A stretch of DNA of 64,000 nt from Haemaphysalis longicornis (Eukaryota > Arthropoda > Arachnida > Ixodida > Ixodidae): contig JABSTR010001229.1 of assembly GCA_013339765.2 (NCBI GenBank), positions 62,001 through 126,000 of the forward strand, given 5' to 3'. Below the pieces are notes generated by a model. The model worked only from the letters and a program-made list of their open reading frames with translations, was not told the origin of the DNA and did not search any database. Of this stretch, positions 47,390 to 59,942 are shown piece by piece; position 1 is the stretch's first letter, and every line of letters starts with the position of its first letter. Both the position numbers and the translations under genes were made by a program.

Positions 47390-47799
47390 ATCTTTTCTTG
47401 GGACCCGCCAAACATTCGAGTTTTATGACGAAACAGCGGAACTGGGCAGAAAATCAAAGGTTTTGAGTCTAGGAAATGCCTGTAAAGTCAGACCTCATTA
47501 TAATGAGCCCTGTGTAGTGGATTACCGGATATAGCAAGCGTGCTTATATTGCATAAATGGAATAGAAGCGCTCCAACAAAAAGAGCCATCGCTCTCACAG
47601 TTGGGCCACAAGGGAAGGGGCACCGATTTGGCACTTTCAAGGCCTTGTGAGTAAGTTCATTGCTGCAACCGAAAGAAGATGTGCGTTTTAGCTGTGGTTG
47701 TAAGCACTCGTGAGTTTGGTATGTCCAGTGTAAAGTTCATTGTAATCGCTAGAATTTGCATGTGATTTTAACAGCATTGCTGGTGTGTAATTTGTTATA

Positions 47800-49170
47800 C
47801 AGTTAAACCTCGATGTAACGAAGTCAGTAAAATTCGTAATTTACTTCGTTACATTGAAATTTCGCTACATTGAAATTCGCGGTTTTAATGAAGTGTTCAT
47901 CCCGTGAAGCATTTCCTGCAAAAGAAAACGTGGCGCGCATACACGGCTGGCGCACTCTTTCTGTTTCTATCGAAGCTTAATCGTCTACGCGGGCATCAGA
48001 GTGAACCGCATGGAGCGTTTTTCTCCCCGCAAGAGCGCGCCCCGCAAGCCACAGGCGCGCTGACGCAGCCGCGGAGACAACCCGCGCGATGTGAGTAGCT
48101 CCAGCGACCGCTTCCGCTCGCTGAAACGCAACTCGAGGGGCAAACGAGAGGGGCATGCGAGAAAAAAAAAAAACGGGTAACGGCGAAATTTTCACTGTAA
48201 AGCGTCATACGCGCCGCTTACGAAAGCGCCCATCAAATATCCTCGGCATGCCCGAGCGCTTCGAAGCTCCCGCCATAGGGTCAGGCTCCTCCCACTGGTC
48301 AGGCTCCTCCCACTACCGCGTGCAGCGCGAGTCGCTTTCTGGCGCCGAAGCCGCCGCCGGCGCGCAATCGCGGATGCCGGTGTTAAAAAAAAGCGCGCAC
48401 AAGGCTCATAAAGATTCACAAAAGCTTGCTGGAACGGTGAAACCCAACAAGCATGAGCGGACTCGAACGAAGGGCAAAACGGCGGCATGCGGCGGCAGCG
48501 GCCCCGCAAGAGGCGATTAGGCTTACCACCGCGGAGGATGTTTGATGGGCGCTTTCGTAAGCGGCGCGCATGACGTCTTACTGTGAAAATTTCGCCAACG
48601 TTATCCGCTTATTTTTTTCTTGCGTGCCCCTCTCATTTGCCCCTCGAGTTGAGTTTCAGCGAGCGTTTGGAAGCAGTCGCTGGAGCTACCAACATAGCGC
48701 AGGTGGTCTCCGCGGCTGCGTCAGCGCGCCTCTGGCTTGCGAGGTGCGTTTTGAGTTTTTGCGGGGAGAAAACGCTCCATGCGGTTCGCGCTAATGCCCG
48801 CGTAGACGATTAAGGTCCGACAGAAACAGTGCGCCAGCCGTGTATGCACGCCACGCAGTTTGTAGGCAAGGGGCTCGCTCGCAGACCCGTGGATTGCTGC
48901 ATCCGCGGCATTGGGCGGCCCGCGTTGCCGTTCGCGTTTTATTGAGACCCCATTTCGGCGCTTGCGTCTCCCAAAATATACCTCTACAACTTCAATTTCG
49001 TGCCTAATTCTCCATGAAACTTCGTTACATTGAAATTCCGGCAAACAAGACTTCGTTACACAGAGGGTGAAAATACATGGTGTGCATACACTTGAAGTTA
49101 AAAAAAATTCCGTGGTTCGTTACATCGAGGGTTTCGTTACATTGAAGTTCGTTACATCGAGGTTTAACTG
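47800..49170. mobile_element. Tigger-like MITE (family X, copy 1)
   Basis: The left end CAGTTAAACCTCGATGTAAC and the right end CATCGAGGTTTAACTG are TA-flanked, and both ends contain repeated TTCGTTACATTGAA-type units. The interior is itself a long imperfect palindrome: the block around CGTCTACGCGGGCATCAG (about 47980) returns in complement near 48800. A 17-bp direct repeat, GTCAGGCTCCTCCCACT, is at about 48280-48315. No transposase. Confidence 0.85.
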
Positions 49171-49547
49171 TATCTGAGATAGTTCAAACAAAGGTGTGTG
49201 TATTTGTTTGCATTTTTAATTGTAAAGACTTTGAACTTGCATCGGAAGTCACTGTTACCAATACTTCGATTTCAAGTCTGAAATGATTCTCGCATTTTTT
49301 TTACCTACTTGGATAAGGAGTGTTGCGACTAGGGTTCAGAGCTGCCTTGCGCTGAGAGCAAGCTTTTAAGGTTTCAGTTTGATTCCATAAACGCTGAACA
49401 TCTAGTCCATTTCTCACAAAACGGGGATGAAGTCAAAGAAGAAAATGTGTGGGGCATACTTTTTGTAGACAACATTGTCTAGTGGGCTACAAGCCTGGAC
49501 AACAACTGTGGAGGAGAGCTTTGAGGACCGTTGGAATATTGTAGATA

Positions 49548-50905
49548 CAGTTAACTTCAATGTAACGAACTTCAATGTAACGAAACCCTCGATGTAACGA
49601 ACCACGAAATTTTTCGTAACTTCAAGTGTATGCACACCATGTTTTTTCACCCTCTGTGTAACGAAGTACTGTTTGCCGGAATTTCAATGTAACGAAGTTT
49701 TATGGAGAACTAGGCATGAAATTTAAGTTGTAGAGGTATATTTTGAGAGACACAAGTCTAATATAATGCGAACGGCAACACGGGCCGCCCAATACCGCGG
49801 ATGCAGCGAGCCACGGGTCTGTGAGCGAGCCCCTTGCCTACAAACTGCGTGGCGTGCATACACGGCTGGCGCACTGTTTCTGTTTTTGTCGTAGCTTAAT
49901 CGTCTACGCGGGCATCAGCGTGAACCGCATGGAGCGCTTTCTCCCCGCAAAAACTCAAAACGCGCCCCGCAATCCACAGGCGCGCTGACGCAGCCGTGGA
50001 GACCATCCGCGCTATGTGGGTAGCTCCAGCGACCGCTTCCAACTGCTCAGCGCAACTCAAGGGGCAAATGAGAGGGGCACGCGAGAAAAAAAAAAAGCGG
50101 ATAACGTTGGCGAAATTCACAGTAAAACTTCATGCGCGCCGCTTACGAAAGCACCCATCAAACATCCTCCGCGGTGGTAAGCCTAATCGTCTCTTGCGGG
50201 GCCGCCGCCGCCGCATGCCGCCGTTTTGCCCTTCGTTCGCTCATGCTTGTTGGGTTTCATCGTTCCAGCAAGCACTTGTGAATCTTTATGAGCCTTGGGA
50301 GCGCGTTTTTTTTCACACCCGCGTCCGCGATTGCGCGCTGACCTCTGCTTTTGCGCCAGGAAGTTACTCGCGCTGCACGCGGCAGTGGGAGGAGCCTGAC
50401 CAGTTTCACCAATGGGGAGGCGCGCACCCTATGGCGGGAGCTTCGAAGCGCTCGGGCATGCCGAGGATATTTGATGGGAGCTTTCGTAAGCGGCGCGTAT
50501 GACGCTTTACATCGAAAATTTCGCCCACGTTATCCGCTTTTTTTCTCGCATGCCCCTCTCGTTTGCCCCTCGAGTTGCGTTTCAGCGAGCAGAAGCGGTC
50601 GCTGGAGCTACTCACATTGCGCGGGTTGTCTCCGTGGCTGCGTCAGCGCGCCTGTGGCTTTAGGGCGCGCTTTTGCGGGGAGAAAACGCTCCATGCGGTT
50701 CACTCTGATGCCCGCGTAGACGATTAAGCTCCTATAGAAACAGAAAGAGTGCGCCAGCCGTGTATGGCGCCACGTTTTCTTTTGCTGGAAGTGCTTCACG
50801 AGATGAACACTTCAATAAAACCGCGAATTTCAATGTAGCGAAATTTCAATGTGTAACGAAGTAAATTACGAATTTTACCGACTTCGTTACATCGAGGTTT
50901 AACTG
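49548..50905. mobile_element. Tigger-like MITE (family X, copy 2, inverted)
   Basis: It starts CAGTTAACTTCAATGTAACG and ends ACATCGAGGTTTAACTG, TA-flanked. It aligns to copy 1 in reverse complement: its right end (GTAATTTACTTCG-type block) matches the left end of copy 1. Only 377 bp separate the two copies. Confidence 0.85.
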
Positions 50906-51241
50906 TATTTGGAATGGTACGCCTTGTCCTAATGTGCATCAAATCACAGTGCGCGTGATCCCCCATGCCGTCCTTAGCAATCTCATGTACATTGGCCAGT
51001 GTGGTAGGATCCCAGTAAACTGCATGGTAAGTAGCCTACATTTAAATCACTTAAGTGCTCCTACTATTGCCAACATGTCTTGGAAACGTTGCTCGTGGAT
51101 TTGGCAGAGCTGCTGGTAGCTTTAAACTGCTTCTAAACAGGAACAAGGAACAAGGCCACTATTTTTGAGTGGTGCATTTCTTGGCTTGTTGTAGCGGGAA
51201 GGTTCCGATGTCTCTTCTGCACGTTTACTTGCACTGTTCAG

Positions 51242-51625
51242 AGCCTGCCAGGCACGGCACCGGCAAAGTCCCTGTTCGGGAATACCAGTGCTCCGTCGTC
51301 ATCCCCTGCTGCTGTGTCTGCGGCCGCTGCCTTCAGCTTCACAGCTCCTCTGTCGTCTACCGGTGGCAACACTCCTGGTACACCTGCCACCGGCAGCATC
51401 TTTGCCCCGCTACAAACCAAGGGGACAGCTAAGGATTCTGCCAAACCTCTGCTCACATTTGCTCCTTCGGGGCCATCCACTCTGAAGCTGTCGACTACCA
51501 CTGCTGGTCCAGTGTCGCAGGCAGCGGCGTCCACGTCTTTGTTCCAGCCGTTTGTGTCTCCTACGAGCCAGCCAGAAACTGTCAGTGTTGTCGCCGCCTC
51601 GGCTGCCGCCACTCAAGCACCTGAG
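51242..51625 (+). CDS. NUP214: NUP214-like exon 9 (FG repeats)
   Basis: The acceptor is cactgttcag (ending 51241) and the donor GAG|gttagt at 51625/51626; it is phase 0 at both ends, 384 bp, 128 residues. It begins SLPGTAPAKSLFGNTSAPSS, then AFSFTAPLSS, GSIFAPLQT, LLTFAPSGPS and TSLFQPFVSP. Only one strict FG (SLFGN) is present; the other repeats have F followed by A, S or Q. This gives a softer cluster between the FG-dense exons 6 and 10. The exon sits directly between the inverted pair of Tigger-like MITEs (47800-50905) and a 0.4-kb MITE at 51957, so its flanking introns are almost all transposon. Confidence 0.88.
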
Positions 51626-51956
51626 GTTAGTGAATGGCTACCGTTAGGGCCTAGTGCACCTGGTTACTGGTACTTTCCTGGCCCATTTCAAAGGAGCCAC
51701 GAAGACAAAGTACAGCTTTGTTTTATTTGGAAGAACTGGCCTTTGGCAACTCCCTGGAATTCATTCTGGTCCTGAAAAATGTTTTTTGGCAAAAAAAAAG
51801 TTAAGTGCATCACAACACTCTTCCACTGCGCAATTTCCACCACTGAGCTCACATGACTTTTGGTACCACTTGTGTTGATGACGATGGCGCTCGGTTTTCG
51901 CATGTACTTTTTGTCTTTAATGACACATATGAGGCTTTCACCTTAAATAGAAAGTA

Positions 51957-52366
51957 CCGTATTTTCGCGTGTATAACCCGCACCAAAAATGCGAAAATTT
52001 CAGTGCCGAAGTAGGGGTGTAGATAATACGCGGGATTTTCCCTTTAGTGCAGCGTCATGGCAATGCACGTTGTGTTGTGAAGCTCCTACGCAGTAACACT
52101 GAGTAAGCCTTCCATGGCAGCGATTGCGCGAAACATATAAGGACAAGGACAAGCGCACTCTAACAACGGAATTTTATTGGTGAAGTGACTTTTGCCTTGC
52201 AGTCAGTGCATTCTGCTTGCTAAATATACACTTTAAGCAGGAGCTTTGGTGCAGCCTTTCCTGTATCAAATGTGCGGGCAATAGGCGAGGCTTTTTTTTT
52301 TTCTGGCAGGCTGAAAGTGGGGGTGCGGAATATATGCAGGGACGTGTTATACGCGCGGAAATACGG
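51957..52366. mobile_element. 0.4-kb TA-flanked MITE (family K, copy 2)
   Basis: The termini are CCGTATTTTCGCGTGTATAA and TTATACGCGCGGAAATACGG. Same orientation and interior as copy 1; the right flank is TT in place of TA. Confidence 0.85.
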
Positions 52367-53959
52367 TTTGACTGACCAAAAACTGCCATGTCACATATGC
52401 CATCAAAGAAATTCTTTAATGCATAATACCAAAATTTTAAAGAATACTTGCATCAACTGCCTTTTATGCGAGCTCCGTAAAAAAGTTACCACTTGCGCTA
52501 CCGAAGCATGGTCATTCGATTTGAACTCTACTGTATACGAAGCATTATCTTACTATTTGCTCACAAGCACGCTTTACAGGCAAAGTAACTTCACATTTCC
52601 ATACGTGTGCAATTTTTTCATCCCCTATATGCACAACATGGACAGTTTCAACATGTATATTTATATAGCTGCAACTTTGCACACACCCCACAGGCAGTAG
52701 CTGATATCACGGAACAAATATGCAAGGCTGCCTGCTCCAACCATAAGAATAAGCTTACCAAGAAACATCCAACTTGAATACCCATGCAGGGTTATTGTGT
52801 TTTTTCGGCCATATATATTCTCAAAATGTTGCAACATTGAGCCAATAATTTTAGCATACACTGAATAAGAAAGGTCTCAAAATATTTACACTACCATTGA
52901 TACATGCTAAATAGCGTCATATTGCATGATGTTGCAGCTCCTAGGCGTTGCTGCTCCAAGTGAGTATGTGAAAATAGAAAGAAGTGTCTTCGAACATGTG
53001 CAGACAAAATGCCTGAACAGAAAACTAGGGGATGGATGCTTATCAAAACAGCACTTAGAGAAGCTTGATGCACTTCTTGTGTGTGCGTGTGCATGTGAGA
53101 GAGAGAGTGTGTTCACGTGGAGTGAGAGGGAGAGACTGACAAGTGTCTAGAGGTTGGCACACAATGTCTAGTTGTCGGCTAAGTCCCCATTCGCAGCAGA
53201 ACTAGAAAGTAGTTGTACAATTAGTCAGTCAAGCCTCCCCGGCACTCGCCGATGTGCATGGGCAGCAGCGAAGGCTGTGGCGAGGAATACGTTCTCAAAC
53301 GCCACCAGTGGTGAATGATGTCACATCACGTCCAAGATGGCCATGCCCAGGCAGCTGCGCTGTAAACTGTCAATAGAGGCACCAGTACATTTCGCTGTGA
53401 TGTTCCTTGGCAGTAAGATTATTCGGCGATCGCCAATCGCGAAAAGAAGTCCCTGTGTAGTCAGGACCCAGTGAGAAGGTGGCTGGTTAGCTGCCACTGC
53501 TTCAGTTTTTCTTGATATGTATCTGGCCTTTTTTTTTTTTTCTTTCTTTCTTTCAAGTGTGCATTATAATTGGCACTGTCTTCATGGCCCCTTCGACGCA
53601 AACATCTGTGGGGTGAACTAAGCAATGCATGAATTAATTTTTCCTCACTTACAGTCACTGAGAAATACTGTAGAGGCCTTGCTTTGCATTACCTATGTTT
53701 AGCATAGCGTCAAAAGGCTGAATGCTCAGGGTTTGGTAGCAAGAGTGTGTAAGGTGTAGCCGAGAAAGAAAGCCTACAGATGGAAGTGCAAGAAAGGGTC
53801 GCCCTTTGTTCTCTAACCTCATTGTCATAGCGTTCCTCACTTGTCTTTATCTCCTGCTCATATTAGTACCCGTGGAAGTCTAGCAGGGGCATCGCCTTTT
53901 CTGAAGGGCTATACTTTGCAAATTTACATGGAATGCGTATCGATTAATCTATAATGCAG
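52367..53959. other. intron, no recognised element
   Basis: This holds a TG/GA-rich patch near 53080-53130 and a T/C run at 53528-53554. No paired termini or coding domains are seen. Confidence 0.35.
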
Positions 53960-55206
53960 GCTAAGCCGGTGAAGGCGGCGACCAAGGAGGCAGGCCAGGC
54001 AGGAACTGCTGTCACAACCACTGCTGCCCCTGCGTCGTCGACGTTTACAACGCCACTGCCAACCACGGGGCCTCAGGAGCCTGGCCAGGCTACGGCGACG
54101 ACTACGACTGCTGTGTTTGGTCTGGGGTCATCGTCCGTGTTTGCAGCTGCCGCCGGAAAAGCAGCTGCCCAATCTGCATTTGGCCAGACAACTACGTCCG
54201 CAGCTTCAACGGCGTCATCACCGTTTGTGTTTGGTTCTGTGGCAACATCTATAGCATCACCCGTCATCAGCCAGGCATCTAGCACCCCTTCTTCAGCACA
54301 GCCTGCTGGGGAGACGGCATCTGGGGGTGTTCCAGCACCAGCGTCGACGGCTCCTTCCTCTGTGCCACAAGCCTTTGGTGGGCAGCAGGGGACTCCAGTG
54401 TTCTTTGGTGCACCACAGACAACCACAACTACTGTTACAACATCGGGAACACTGAAGTTTGGACAAGTAACGACGACAACAGCTGCAGTGGTATCGCCAC
54501 AACCCGCTTTTGGGCAAGCAGTCCCACCCAATTCGACATTGCCTGTAGCGTTTGGTGGTGCAGCTACAACATCGACTGCAACAAGCACGCCTTCATTGTT
54601 TGGTGGCGCAGCTACGACATCGGCTGCAACAAGCGCGCCTTCATTGTTTGGTGGCGCAGCTACGACATCGGCTGCAACAAGCACGCCTTCATTGTTTGGT
54701 GGCGCAGCTACGACATCGGCTGCAACAAGCACGCCTTCATTGTTTGGTGGCTCAGCTACGGCATCGGCTGCTACAAGCACGCCTTCATTGTTTGGCGGAG
54801 CAGCTGCGACATCAGCTGCAGCAAGCACACCGTCATTGTTTGGTGGGACTTCACTGACGTCCCCCGCAACAACTGGTACCACTAGCTCTCTCTGGAAGAC
54901 GTCTGGTGCCCCTGCTTTCGGACAGCCTGCCGCTGCTGCAGTTTTTAACCAAGCACCCACGTCGACACCGACGTCAGTTTTTGGCCAGCAGATGGGGGCA
55001 TCGGCACCCTTTGGTCAGCCGCAAAGCACCTTCAAATTTGGCCAGACAGGAGTGGCGGCATCTGGTGCAAACACAACCTCGCCGTTTGGCCAAATGGTCC
55101 CAACTTCAGCAACAAGTTCCCCCGGTGCCCCCTTGTTTGGACAGAAGGGCACCTTTGGATCCCCTCCAGGGCAACAGACACAGTCTCTGTTTGGCCAGAG
55201 TCAGAG
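53960..55206 (+). CDS. NUP214: NUP214-like exon 10: main FG-repeat exon
   Basis: This is the largest exon, 1,247 bp and about 415 residues. The acceptor is tctataatgcag (ending 53959), phase 0; the donor is a near-perfect CAGAG|gtaaga at 55206/55207, leaving two bases of a codon. FG motifs run throughout: AVFGLGSSSVF, SAFGQTT, FVFGSVA, QAFGGQQ, LKFGQV, PAFGQA, six tandem 16-residue FGGAATTSAATSTPSL units (54551-54838), then VFGQQ, PFGQ, FKFGQ, LFGQKG, FGSPPGQQ and LFGQS. SLFG and FGQ types dominate, as in the C-terminal half of vertebrate NUP214, the region that binds the export receptor CRM1. Read-through at the donor gives an immediate stop (AGG TAA), so a variant mRNA ending here cannot be excluded. 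Confidence 0.93.
54551..54838 (+). repeat. 6 x 48-bp tandem coding repeat
   Basis: Six units each encode 16 residues, FGGAATTSAATSTPSL with small changes, followed by a seventh diverged unit starting FGGTSLTSP. Units 2 to 4 are almost identical in DNA, so the array has expanded recently. Confidence 0.95.
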
Positions 55207-55967
55207 GTAAGAGATGTTTGCCAACTGCTTGGTGCAGCCACCAAGGGACACACTTTCACCGAGTGTGTCCCCAGGTCAAGTTCGGAGGTGCACAAATGTG
55301 CACACTATTAACAAAAGCTTTTATTTCAAGCGTAATTTTGTCGGTAGCTCAATAAGTGTTGAAAAACACTGAATAGAAATGAGAGGAGAGAAGAAATATG
55401 TTAGTGCAGCGGAGGACACCTATTGCGTGTTGGTAGAATTCACGAACATAGTCTGGGTTCAAGCGTATAGAAATTGGAAGCTCTGTCACCTCGGCCGTCA
55501 AGGGAGCTTGACCTCTGCCACAAATGTGTGCTTGGGTGTATGTAAGCTACACCAAAGTTAACATGAGGGTCTTCGTGTGCTGTTCAGGCATGTTTACTTC
55601 TGTAATGGTGTTCACAGGCTGAGATGAATAGTTCACAGCAGCATGCTTAGGATCCAGCCTGTTCAAAGTCAAGGGTTTCTTTATTGCTAAGTTATGTCTG
55701 CTAATTCCAAGTTCGCGTAGGCAGAACATAGTGTCTTGAAAACGTTTTCGGAAATTCACATTATCTACAGGCTGTGGTCATTTCTAAACATTTATATTTT
55801 AAAACATTGAACCTTACTGACAAAGCATAATGCAGAGGTCCTATCAGCACTGTGCTTTTAAAAGTACTAAGCTACTGCCCAGGCGAGGAAAAAAAATGTT
55901 CGTTTGGTCTCAGCATCACCTTATAAAAGTGCCCACTGTTACTTATTTGCTGCTCGGATAGTTCAAC

Positions 55968-56500
55968 TTAAAAGACACTGAAGAGAATTATAAACATATT
56001 ACGATTACTGTATCAGGTTACAGTCTAGAATACTTAAGCCATGTTTTCAGTTCCGTAGGCCGATTTGTGCGCATTTTTGCGCAAGAAAAGTCCACTCCAA
56101 AGTGCTGTCTTGCGCAGTTCTCCTGTCAATTTCATGTTGATTGCAACAAAGCACTGGTCAACCCACAGAGCAGAATTTAACAGGTTATGGGCAGACCATA
56201 TGAACTTTCTCTACACGAACAAAAAGCCAGTATAAATTGTGAAGCTCATGAAAATTCAAGTTTTGAACGCTGAAATAGCCAAAGGCCAACTTTTGCAGGC
56301 CAGTGTGACATGATTGCGCTTCTTCGAGATGCGGATTGCGGTTGTACAAGAGGCTGCCGCAAATGATGTGGCATTTTCACGTCTTTTGGGCTTTACTAAT
56401 TAACTGAGCTTTAGTACATCTAACAGAAAAACGAAGAATCACTGGATTTTGACTCTGCAATGCAAATAAGTTTGGTAAATTCACTTCAGTGTGCCTTTAA
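55968..56500. mobile_element. TTAA-flanked MITE (family Z)
   Basis: It starts TTAAAAGACACTGAAGAGAA and ends TTCACTTCAGTGTGCCTTTAA, an inverted pair with TTAA at both ends, 533 bp. A related left end is at 63956 (TTAAAGGGACACTGAAGTG). Confidence 0.75.
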
Positions 56501-58796
56501 AATTTCAGCGGAAAAAAAGCCATGTACTGGGGACGGGCTGAGAATACCTAAACAGCTATTTCGTGTACTAAGTACTGTTGGAACAAATTGAAGCACCAGC
56601 ATCATTGCTACACAGTAAATCACATGCCCTAAACTGTAGTCATTAGTTGCTGTGTTGTTATCAGGCAGGGATCCACGGTGCGTTTACCTCAAATTCTGAT
56701 TTCGGTGCCTGTTGAGGGAACGAACTGTGTGCTGCTAAAGGGAACATGGCTACTGGTAGTTTGGAAGAAGACATTCCGCAGCTTTTATGCGTTGCCACGG
56801 CTTTTGTAAATACTGTATTCACGCTTAGTCAATGCTCTTTAGCACTGCCTAGAAGCTCCGTTAAAGAAGAACTATTGTAGCCACTTATATCCGCGGCCAT
56901 AGCCATCTGAAACATTAACGACAGGCTGCCATTTTGATCATGCTTGCTCAGTGTTCTCTAATGCATTGGGAACAGCTTGGCACTACAATTCCACCTTCTT
57001 GGAGCTGTCAGTGCTGTTACATTAATAGTGGTGTTATTGTAGTGCCACCTTTAACATGAAAAGTTGTGCTGGCGGCCGAGAACTCATTGAAATGGTGGCC
57101 ACAGGCTCCTTCAAAAAATGCGGCATTGCAATTGCACTTGGCAACAGTCGTCGCCTATTTTGGAGCTTATATTTGAGAAGTTTTTTTCCTGGACTTCTGA
57201 ATCTCAAGGGTCAGCTTAAAGGTGGGGCCGGCCTAGCTTAGGGTAAATACAGTACTGAGCCACGTTAGTGATGAGCAGGTGAGGTTGCGAGGGCGTGCAC
57301 CTGCACATTGTGTAGCAGTACCAAGGAGGGAATCCAACAGATGAGGGCACTCCCAAGAGTGATACCCTGACTGTCTTTCAGACCACTGGTATAGGTGCCA
57401 AAGAAAGAAAGGAGAGGATGTTCAGGGCTTCTTGATTCGCACGTATGCCAGTGTAAGAACTTTGACAGCCAGCTGCAGAAGGCTAGATGGTACTGCTGAG
57501 AAAGCAATATGTGGACCCTTGCCATAACGCAGCCAGTGAGGTGTGGCATGAAAATTTGGTACACAGGGGAATTCAGTAAGGACGGGAGAGCCATGAAATG
57601 GTGAAGATAGCGTGAATGCAGACAGGTACGGTGTGGAGTCAATATATAACAGATATTCACGCTTTCGGCGGGTCAGCCTTTCACAATAAACTTTTTTTAA
57701 TGTCAGTACATTTCAAATAATTCTTTCCAAAACGTGTTCATTTCCACTGGAACTGCAGTAAAATTTGAATGTAGAGCGGTAACTCTGAAAATGAAGCTAT
57801 TTCGTTATATCAAGATCTGGTAGTTTTTACATTCGATGAGCACTCATTATTAATGAATTTCTTGTGCTTCCATTGTCTACCTTGTCGTCAGGTTCTCTCA
57901 CTTTGGTGAAGCTTCAGGGGCGTATTTATCATTCAGAAAGCTCTTCTCTAATTTATCACAGAACATTATTATCGGGATGGAGGGTGAATGTCCTCCTTCG
58001 CAAGCACTGCAGATACACTAGGCATAGTGTTCGAACTTGGTTTCAGAGATGGGCTGCTGTGCTTTGTGCAAGACATCCAGGAACATATTGCAGTGGAGCA
58101 TGTGGGCTGTACGTTTTTCTTGCTTAGAGGGTGAATTCTGAAGTCGGGTGATAATTTTGCAATTCACGCAGCCCATTAATGCCAGATTGGGTCTCTTTTT
58201 TTTTTTTTTTAAGGAGCTGCAACTTCTGTCAGTAATTGTAAGTTACAAGCAGTGGTTGGCAGAAATTGCATTGCTTGCTAAGAGTTTTGTTTTCGATTTG
58301 AGGCCAGGAACAAAAACGCCCCGATGTACGATATTTCAACACACATGTTGAAGGCTCGTAGGAACTGTAGATTATTTGTAGCCCTCCACCACTGTGGTTT
58401 GTGTAACTCTACTCGGCCGAGCTAAAAGTGTCTTTGCTGTGTGCCAGAGTGGGTGGGCTCACTCCTCTGTCCAGGTGCTCTTGGGCTCTTGCCACTTGGT
58501 GGCCATTTTGCTCTCCTCACAACCGCATGCTAGCAACACTGAGCCACGGTTGGTGCATCTCATACGTGGTGGGGAGGCCACCACTGTTTAACAATCCACG
58601 TGCTACCTGAGCAGCAAGAAAAACTTGGTACATTTCATCTGCCACCCCCTGCATCAGCATTGTAAAAAATGTGACGATAAAAAAGGGGGGGGGGGGGCCA
58701 AAGCAATTCTTAACGGCTGAAAGTGCACCGTAGTCCATTTGCACCTCAGCACGCTATCTGTCAGGCAGTGTACACACTCTGTTGGGCCCATTGCAG
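56501..58796. other. intron, no recognised element
   Basis: An AATAAA at about 57690 could serve a shortened transcript ending at the exon 10 read-through stop, but nothing else supports this. A T-run is at 58195-58211 and a run of about 14 G at 58685-58698. Confidence 0.35.
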
Positions 58797-58847
58797 CCTC
58801 TTTGGCCAGCCCAGCACTCCAGCATTTGGCCAGCCCCAGGCTGTGAG
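58797..58847 (+). CDS. NUP214: NUP214-like exon 11 (51-bp FG micro-exon)
   Basis: The acceptor is tgggcccattgcag (ending 58796) and the donor GTGAG|gtaaat at 58847/58848. One base completes the Ser codon left open at 55206 and two bases remain at the end. It encodes LFGQPSTPAFGQPQAV, two FGQ repeats in 17 codons, continuing the series at the end of exon 10. If the donor is not used, the frame reads one Arg codon and stops at TAA (58849-58851), so this could also be the terminal exon. Vertebrate NUP214 has many more FG repeats after this point, so further exons right of the window are more likely. Confidence 0.82.
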
Positions 58848-59775
58848 GTAAATGTCGATTCCCTGCAAGAAGTAGTGCACACTGTCTTAAAGGCATGCCC
58901 AGCCGTTTTTGAACCTTCTTAAGTGTGTGTGTACCATGGATGCACGCGTGCATGTTCAGTCCAAGCATGTGGATGTGAAAATGCATGTTTTGTTTGAGGA
59001 TAAGTTTAAGAAGGCAGACTGGTGTTAGAGCTATTTTTTTTTATTTACCAACCAATTTTAATGAAACTGCACTGCATTATAGAGGTTCTTGGGCTGATTT
59101 TAAATCTGCCATTAGATTTTTTAAGTTGATTATATTTTGAGTTAATGATTAATTGCCGTTATTTTGGGTCTCAGTTACAAAATAACCACTCCATACAGAA
59201 TGGCAATTACCATGTGGCTAGGCAGACAAATGACTAAAGAATACAACGTAGGAAGAACTTTTTTGATTCAGCTATTTTTGGTCGTTTTACAACACTGAAC
59301 TTCGCTCCTCCCGCGCTCTGCCAGAAATGGCTCACAGGTGGTGTCAATTGAATGCAATAATAATATTCCAAAACCTCCATTTGAAAAATTTGTTTCCTAC
59401 ATTGTATTCTCCACACATTTCGGTATCAGAAGCAACAAGAATTACAGTTGTACCTGCTCTGGGTGCCAAGATATCCGAGGACGAAATGCTAGCTTTGCAT
59501 TGTAAGAAAAGTGCTGTTTCACCATCGAATTCTGCGCTAACTGAGCTGTAGAGTGCACTTTAAAATGGTATTATAATATAATAATAACAAAATATGGTGC
59601 CTTTTAATGAGGAAATTTACAGACTGATAGAAAAATGGTCGTGGAGTCTGAAAATGCCATTTTTCAGAAAGCAATTTGTTTGACCGTTTTTCGGCCCCAA
59701 AGACCCCGTAACTGGTTGAGCTGGAAAAGGAATTTTCAAAGTGCACATTTTTCGGGGTTTTATACGGGCTTTCTG

Positions 59776-59942
<167 letters not shown>

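Noticed and set aside
47230..47466. Ser-Leu repeat protein
   Set aside because: Translation of the interrupted CT microsatellite.
48155..48520. Basic protein gene in the Tigger-like MITE
   Set aside because: The sequence is the palindromic interior of a MITE, with different frames in the second copy.
54073..54960. 295-codon open frame antisense to exon 10
   Set aside because: It is the complement of repetitive FG-coding DNA; lack of stops follows from the repeated codons, and its low-complexity Ala/Asn/Val sequence matches nothing known.
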